Origin: Smittium mucronatum
Lineage: Eukaryota; Kickxellomycota; Harpellomycetes; Harpellales; Legeriomycetaceae
DNA length: 14,869 nucleotides
NCBI GenBank assembly: GCA_001953115.1
Contig: LSSL01001076.1
Span: 5,859-20,727, forward strand
Reading direction: 5' to 3'
The notes under the pieces are model-generated. The model searched no databases. It was not told the DNA's origin and was given only the letters and a program-made list of their open reading frames with translations. Shown in pieces: positions 10,049 through 14,869 of this stretch; within the stretch, counting starts at the first letter, position 1; each line of letters starts with the position of its first letter. A program made the translations under genes and the position numbers.

Positions 10049-10324
10049 TTAAAAAAATGCCTCAATTATTTCAAAAGAAATCATTATAAAAAGTCCAAAA
10101 TTGGATGAATAGTCGCTTATTAAATCTTTCCCATTAATTTTTATTTCGAAAAAAATAAACTGGGTGGTTTTTATGGAAAGAAAGAGGGGTAAAATTTTCT
10201 TAAAGATGGATTTTAAAGAGTTCAGTGGAAGTTTTATCCTCCTTATAAATAGAAAAATACGAAGTTTAAAACATTTTAAGAAATTATTAAATATTTTGCA
10301 AGATCCCAAACAAACAGATTTCAA
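10049..10324 (-). pseudogene. 91-codon open frame, possible upstream part of the relic
   Basis: This is the longest uninterrupted frame in the gene-poor zone (91 codons, minus strand). Its translation is hydrophobic and basic and ends with KINGKDLISDYSSNFGLF. It lies just upstream of, and in a different frame from, the 9612-9998 relic. A shifted piece between them (about 10034-9969) reads FKNSGKLFDFLISENKNS. At this A+T content a 91-codon frame is uncommon but not impossible by chance, and an overlapping plus-strand frame is also open. Confidence 0.28.
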
Positions 10325-10399
10325 TTTTTTCCCCTCTTTTCTTCTAATAATCTTGAAAAAAAGTAATAATTGATATTTTTCGTAACTTAGAATATTTTA

Positions 10400-11150
10400 T
10401 TTTTTTGGAAAAAAATCGATTAATAATAATAACTTAGTTAACTGAAATTTGAAGATAAACTAAATATGAATAGTTTATTTGTAAAACAGTTTTTTAATTA
10501 ATAAACCCGTGTGTGATTTTTGAAAAATATACCTAATAAGAATCTTTATAGACACCACCTCTAATTGCAATTTAATTTTTTTCATATCGATACCTAAAAA
10601 ACGTTTATCTGGAATTTAAAACCAGAGGCGATCACCAACGATTTTTTAAATATTTAAAAATAATTTCTTTTTAAACAAATATAAAGAAATAAATCATGGT
10701 ACGAAAAAAATAACTACAAAATTTTATTTTTTACTAGAGTTTTTTTTAAATTATATTGTTTATGTACTGAACTTGTAATTCTTTTCAAACCAGTAATAAT
10801 TTAATATCTTTAACATTTTTTTAAAAAAATCATTAAAGTATATTATTAACGGGACTCAATACATTTTCACCACAGCTTGGGTGTTTTTAATAAGAAAACA
10901 TGATCGACTTGAGGTTCTTTCTAATACTCGGGATAGTTTTAATCTGTTTCAACTCTACACGCACCATAAAGAGGTATATAACAGACTATAGGAGAAATAA
11001 AAAAAAAGAGGCTGTGTATCCAAGAAATTATTTTTACTTAATGTATATTCGAAAAAAAATAATGTAAAATAAAATTTGCTAACAAAATTCAACGATTAAT
11101 TTGGATGCATTTTTATATTGCATTTAATCCACTGTAACCAAATGGGTACA
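10400..11150. other. A/T-rich spacer without visible gene
   Basis: No frame or RNA motif here that I can support. Small patches are less A/T-rich (10550-10640 and 10860-10980), but their translations are short and unrecognisable. Confidence 0.6.
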
Positions 11151-11160
11151 AGGATCAGAG

Positions 11161-11170
11161 TATATAAAAG
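11161..11170 (+). promoter_or_regulatory. Consensus TATA box
   Basis: TATATAAAAG, followed by GG, lies 54 bp before an ATG at 11224. It is a full match to the TATA consensus and stands out by its G-rich edges. It suggests that the relic downstream was once, or still is, transcribed from here. Confidence 0.45.
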
Positions 11171-11223
11171 GGTAAACGTAGTTTTTTTTTTTAAATTAGA
11201 TTTAATAAGTTCTGGTAAGAGAA

Positions 11224-11987
11224 ATGCAAATGCATCTAAAGAAATGGAAAAAAAAAATTGACCTTTGTGGTTGTATAGGAGCGCTGTTATTTTTCATATT
11301 ATATTTTTTGCAAAATATATTTAGTAGTGCTGTGAATTATCATCATTTTTTAAGATTCATTCAAATGAATATCCTCAAATATATTGGTGATACGGATCTT
11401 AGGGTAAATAATCTCAAGGATCACTTTGGATATTGGATTTTTTTTTAAACATTTCACACTATAATGTTTCTCACATGAAAATGCTAATAATCCTTGATAA
11501 TGGGATTTTAAGGATGGTTTTTAGGCTCCTATAAAATGTATAGGTTAAATGATCTAGTAATTTTTCTTTATTGGGAGAACTCTTTTAGATAAGTATTAAG
11601 GCAACCCTCTTACAACCCCTTGGTCCACAAAAATAGGGTTTTTATAATTTCTAGAATCAGCTTAATTTTCAAGGGCATATCCGAAAATAAAACTATGGAT
11701 TATTGATGGGACCAGATTTAGCGATTATAGCCAGTAACTAGCGTTTTCCAATTCAGCCAATGATCTACGATATCAATATTTTTATATTAAGATCAATCCA
11801 AGAACATGATGACCCAAATTTGATTGGGAAGTATGAAAGGGTTGGATAAAAGATTAGCTTAAATAAAATCCTAAAATATGAAGTTTGTATAATTAAATAG
11901 GGGTTTGCTGATCGGAAGGTATAACATAGCTCGGTTTTCAATATACGCATCTCGGGAAATCAGTATTTTAAAGACTTTCATTTTTGA
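11224..11987 (+). pseudogene. Plus-strand coding relic directly upstream of COQ8
   Basis: It begins with a 74-codon frame (11224-11448) with a basic N-terminus and one hydrophobic segment (IGALLFFILYFLQNIF). Shifted pieces follow: 11536-11592 (MYRLNDLVIFLYWENSF), near 11573-11660 (NPLTTPWSTKIGFL) and 11655-11987. The last frame has five internal stops over 111 codons, yet contains GPDLAIIASN and, at 11742-11846, the open stretch RFPIQPMIYDINIFILRS followed by QEHDDPNLIGKYERVG. It ends with TGA at 11985-11987, six bases before the COQ8 ATG. The interval is visibly less A/T-rich than the spacers. The family is unknown. A decayed gene is likelier than an intron-rich one, because the GT sites I tried did not give a continuous frame. 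Confidence 0.35.
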
Positions 11988-11993
11988 GCAAGT

Positions 11994-14520
11994 ATGTCGT
12001 GCAAAAATGGGATAATAATTTTCCACATACTGAAAGGTGCTAATGTCGGATCACAGATAGCTAAAAAGCAGCTGGTAGAATATCTGAAGACCAGTAGCCT
12101 ATTTTATCCTTTCCTGGGTTCAGTTTTCAAAAATGTAAACTCCGATAACAACGAAGGGATGTTTGATAAATCAGTAGAGAAAGAAGTCAAAAAAACGGTA
12201 AATAAAACATTTATTAAAGTTATTCTGAATCTTTTAAACATGAAAAGTGTATCTTTAGAGCAAAATAAAATACCCCACAAAAAGGGGTTTTGATTCCTCC
12301 AATATCTCGAGAACCAATCCCTTAAAAAATCCTGAAGAGCTCAAAATTGATTCTGCAATTGGGAGTTCGCAAATATCAACAATAGACATAAAAAAAGTTG
12401 ATCCAGGAAAGCCTCAAAAAAACAACAAAATTCAAAGCGATTCTAGACATGCTGTTGATCAACAAAATCTTTCAAAAAACCAAGACAAATTTGACACGAA
12501 AGTTGAAAATATCATAAATCCTGAAGAGATCTTAAAGGTATCCAAAGGAATAATATCATTAATGTTACCTAAAAATAGAAAAAATTTAGATGTAACTATT
12601 CACAAATTGAAATCTATAAAATAGAAAAAGGAACTAAAGGAGTCTAAAATACCTTCTACTAGAACAAGTAGAATATATCACTATGGAGGTAAGAAAATCT
12701 CGAATCCCCACCTTTCTTTTCTTACGCATATTTCGAGTTTTGAAAGCTAAAGGAGAAATTGATAAAGTTTAGTTTAATTTATATATGTATATATATCTTG
12801 GATTTCTATCAAATCATTCTATATGAGTGTAGTTTTGGCAGCAGGTTTGAGTGCAGGAGCTATTTCTGAATCATTTCGCAGATGGTCAGGAAGATCAGAA
12901 AACACTAGCGGATCAGTTTTTTTAAGCCAGGCTAATGTAGAGAGGTTGGTTGAAAAGCTTTCTAAAATGAGAGGAGCCGCATTAAAATTAGGACAGATGC
13001 TAAGTATTCAAGGTATTCTTTTAATTTCGGATATAAATAAATATAAAAACGGCCGTTTATTTCTTTTTTGATTCTTTTGTGTATTAATTTATTTTTTTAC
13101 AATTTCTCTAACTTTATAGATTCGTCGTTCGTGACTAAAAATATCGAAGAGATTCTTTCAAGAGTACAAAATTCGGCACACTACATGCCTATTAAGCAAC
13201 TGGACAAGGTCATGTCTTCTCAATTCGGCAAAGATTGGAGAGTGGGATTCAAAACCTTCAACGAGGTTCCCTTTGCAGCCGCATCAATTGGACAAGTTCA
13301 TTTAGCGACCCTTAATGATGATTTAAGCAAAAAATATGGGGTTTCTGATATAGCAGTAAAAGTTCAATACCCAGGAGTTTCTGAATCCATTGATTCGGAT
13401 TTATCTAATATCCAAACGTTGCTTGTGATGAGTAAGCTTTTGCCAAAAGGATTATATCTAGACAACACAATCAAAGTTGCTCGCAAGGAACTGGGTATGG
13501 AATGCGATTACATCAGAGAAGCAGTTTCGACTGAGAAGTTTAAAGAGTTTTTCAGGAATAGTGAAGAATTCAAAGTTCCAAGCGTTATTAAAGAATTAAG
13601 CAAAGAGAAGGTTTTGACCACCGAGTTGTTACGCGGTTATCCCATATCTGACGCTTACAGATTAGACCAGGAGACCAGAGACAAGGTAAAAAAATATCAA
13701 CATTCCAATTCTGTCATTTAACACATGAAATCTCTGATTCAGAAAATTCTGAAATTTTTTCATTCATTCAAAAAAAAAATCGATATTGCGGTTCTATCTA
13801 TCTATTTTAACCTTGAATTATTATTATTTTTCATAATAGCTGGGTGCCCGTATTTTGAAATTATGTTTAGACGAACTTTTTGTATTCAGATTTATGCAAA
13901 CTGATCCTAATTGGACAAACTTCCTATACGACTACGAGTCTGATAAAGTAAGAATATCTTTTTTCCGATTATTATATACCTTAATCAATAAATTCAATAA
14001 ATGAATATAGGTTGGCCTAATAGATTTTGGGGCCTCTTTGGGATTCGAGAAGAAGTTTTTGGATTTGTATATGAAAGTATTATTAACAGCTGTTAGTGGA
14101 GACCGCGAAATGTGCGCGCATTGGTCTAAAGAACTTGGATTTCTTACTGGGTTTGAATCAGAGGTTAGTTTAACAGTTTACTAATATTAGATTGATTCAT
14201 GTTTCCATTCTATAATTATTATTTCTTCGGTGTGTTACTTTCTTAAGGCAATGAAACAAGCGCATGTAGATTCTGTTATGTCTCTTGGAGAGCCATTCAG
14301 ATATTCGGGATTGTACCATTTTGGAACTCAGAACGTTACCTCTACAGTGAAATCGAATATTCCAACTATAATTAATGAGCGTCTCACTCCCCCACCTGAT
14401 GCCACCTATTCACTTCACAGAAAACTTTCTGGAGCATTTTTATTATGCTCAAAGCTGTCCGCTAGAGTTAACTGCAAAGATATGTTTGAAAAAATTTCTA
14501 GCAATTACCAGTATTCATAG
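11994..14520 (+). CDS. COQ8: Mitochondrial coenzyme Q biosynthesis atypical kinase COQ8 (ABC1/ADCK3), 8 exons
   Basis: UbiB-family atypical kinase/ATPase of the mitochondrial inner membrane that supports the CoQ biosynthetic complex. Proposed exons: 11994-12197, 12259-12537, 12625-12688, 12833-13012, 13120-13685, 13840-13947, 14011-14163, 14248-14520, giving 608 residues. Visible landmarks: a basic N-terminus without early acidic residues; a polar linker (about 69-165); KIPSTRTSR and a Gly/Ala-rich membrane-like segment (about 181-193); the KxGQ motif (K234-Q237); the Ala-rich loop AAAS (295-298) replacing the P-loop; ATP lysine K323 (AVK); ECD (370-372); QTDPNWTNF with D453 and N458; DFG at 472-474; and TYSLHRK near the C-terminus. 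All catalytic residues are present. Length lies between yeast (about 500) and human (about 650) proteins. L477 follows DFGAS where yeast has Arg. The start has A at -3 and an in-frame TGA 9 bp upstream. The first two exon junctions are less certain than the rest. Confidence 0.95.
12198..12258 (+). other. COQ8 intron 1 (61 nt, phase 0)
   Basis: Donor GTAAAT, acceptor CTTTAG. Splicing joins EVKKT to [11 protein letters not shown] and so avoids the TGA at 12291-12293 in the exon 1 frame. Without it the first 68 codons would not connect to the rest of the gene. The branch site is weak. Confidence 0.7.
12538..12624 (+). other. COQ8 intron 2 (87 nt, phase 0), removes an in-frame TAG
   Basis: Donor GTATCC, acceptor AAATAG. 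The length is divisible by three and the final TAG of the intron would otherwise be an in-frame stop. Splicing gives [20 protein letters not shown], which resembles the KK-LK-S-VP-SR run of fungal COQ8. Other nearby acceptors (AAAAAG at 12625-12630, CTAAAG at 12633-12638) would also keep the frame. Confidence 0.6.
12689..12832 (+). other. COQ8 intron 3 (144 nt, phase 1)
   Basis: Donor GTAAGA, acceptor GTGTAG. It joins HYG to [12 protein letters not shown], matching the conserved F/Y-G-x-LA-G segment. It contains an in-frame TAA, so retention would truncate the protein. Confidence 0.85.
13013..13119 (+). other. COQ8 intron 4 (107 nt, phase 1)
   Basis: Donor GTATTC, acceptor TTATAG, with a consensus branch site CTAAC at 13108-13112 only 7 bases before the end. 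It joins LGQMLSIQ to [17 protein letters not shown], a gapless fit to the family. Confidence 0.95.
13686..13839 (+). other. COQ8 intron 5 (154 nt, phase 0)
   Basis: Donor GTAAAA, acceptor TAATAG, possible branch TTTTAACC near 13805-13812. It joins QETRDK to [14 protein letters not shown], in line with the family. Confidence 0.92.
13948..14010 (+). other. COQ8 intron 6 (63 nt, phase 0)
   Basis: Donor GTAAGA, acceptor AATATAG. It joins YESDK to VGLIDFGAS, placing the DFG motif at the start of exon 7. Confidence 0.95.
14164..14247 (+). other. COQ8 intron 7 (84 nt, phase 0)
   Basis: Donor GTTAGT, acceptor CTTAAG. It joins FLTGFESE to [17 protein letters not shown] without a gap relative to yeast and human proteins. 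A second possible acceptor ATTAG ends at 14190, right after the branch-like ACTAAT, and is also in frame. Confidence 0.9.
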
Positions 14521-14674
14521 ATTCATTAGTTAAATTCTTAATGGAAAGACCCATTTAATTAAATGTAATACCGCATCATCTAATTCGAATCGCATTTATT
14601 TAATAGCTATTAATAATTTTCTACCCAAATTTTTTTTGAAAAGTTGACAAAATCACGTATTGTTTTACATAGTA

Positions 14675-14680
14675 AATAAA
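14675..14680 (+). promoter_or_regulatory. Possible poly(A) signal of COQ8
   Basis: AATAAA 155 bp after the COQ8 stop. The A/T richness of the flank makes this a weak prediction. Confidence 0.35.
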
Positions 14681-14752
14681 AAGTTTCAAGTGTATTCTAA
14701 CATATCTATACACTATTAATTGGGTCTGTTGGACACATTCTTTTTAAAGTAG

Positions 14753-14852
14753 TTGGATAAAAAAATATCCCTTCTATTCACATTGCTAAAATAAATAGAA
14801 ATAAAAATAGGGATATATACAGCTATTGGATACCAGCACATTTTTATCCAAT
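14753..14852. repeat. Nested inverted repeats built on TTGGATA
   Basis: TTGGATAAAAA (14753-14763) pairs perfectly with 14841-14851. ATATCCCT (14765-14772) pairs with 14809-14816. ATTGGATA (14825-14832) pairs with TATCCAAT (14845-14852), so two competing hairpins share the right arm. Five GGATA/TATCC cores lie within 100 bp. It may be a decayed small transposon end or a structured 3' flank of COQ8; no coding. Confidence 0.65.
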
Positions 14853-14869
14853 TGAACCCATTTGATAGA

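Noticed and set aside
10164..10373. 69-codon plus-strand open frame
   Set aside because: Overlaps the minus-strand 91-codon frame; no motif, and neighbouring relics are on the other strand.
11765..11950. 61-codon minus-strand open frame
   Set aside because: The plus strand over the same interval gives the more coding-like reading (RFPIQPMIYDIN...); this is probably its antisense shadow.
12622..14520. Stop-codon reassignment (TAG or TAA as sense)
   Set aside because: COQ8 itself ends with TAG at the family's usual end, its other exons lack in-frame TAA/TAG, and the relics contain TGA as well, so decay and introns explain the stops.
1..14869. CRISPR arrays, prokaryotic operons, rRNA genes, telomere arrays
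   Set aside because: No regularly spaced repeats, ribosome-binding-site organisation, rRNA signatures or tandem telomere units were seen.

Overview
The window looks like nuclear DNA of a very A+T-rich eukaryote (about four fifths A+T by eye). Three things support this: a tRNA-Tyr split by an intron next to its anticodon, a mitochondrial-type COQ8 kinase gene with seven GT-AG introns, and long gene-poor A/T-rich stretches. The COQ8 C-terminal half has fungal-style wording (MK-AHVDSV--LGEPF, LSG-FLLC). I infer a fungus, probably an early-diverging A+T-rich lineage, but I cannot name the genus.

Layout. (1) Positions 1-163, minus strand: tRNA-Tyr(GUA), cut by the window edge, and tRNA-Leu(UAA). 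They lie 8 bp apart in tandem with no T-run between them, so they may be co-transcribed. (2) Positions 164-11,200: no intact gene. The stretch is A/T homopolymer-rich and holds two isolated C12 tracts, several inverted repeats that may be decayed short transposons, and a plus-strand relic of a Tc1/mariner-type (DDE_3) transposase at about 3.5-4.3 kb. It also holds a long run of minus-strand coding-like fragments at 7.7-10.3 kb, with stops of all three kinds and frame changes, which I read as one or more dead genes of unknown identity. (3) Positions 11,161-11,987: a consensus TATA box and a plus-strand coding-like relic that ends just before COQ8. (4) Positions 11,994-14,520, plus strand: the only intact protein gene, COQ8 (ABC1/ADCK3/UbiB family), with eight proposed exons and 608 residues. 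(5) Positions 14,521-14,869: the 3' flank, with a possible poly(A) signal and a compact hairpin cluster.

The tRNAs serve translation, and COQ8 serves coenzyme Q biosynthesis at the mitochondrial inner membrane. No functional link between the genes is visible. I saw no intact new multi-gene system. The parts most worth a second look are the buried coding relics, the paired C12 tracts, the tandem tRNAs, and details of the COQ8 model: an exon-intron solution to an internal TAG, and a Leu in place of the Arg that follows the DFGAS motif in yeast.
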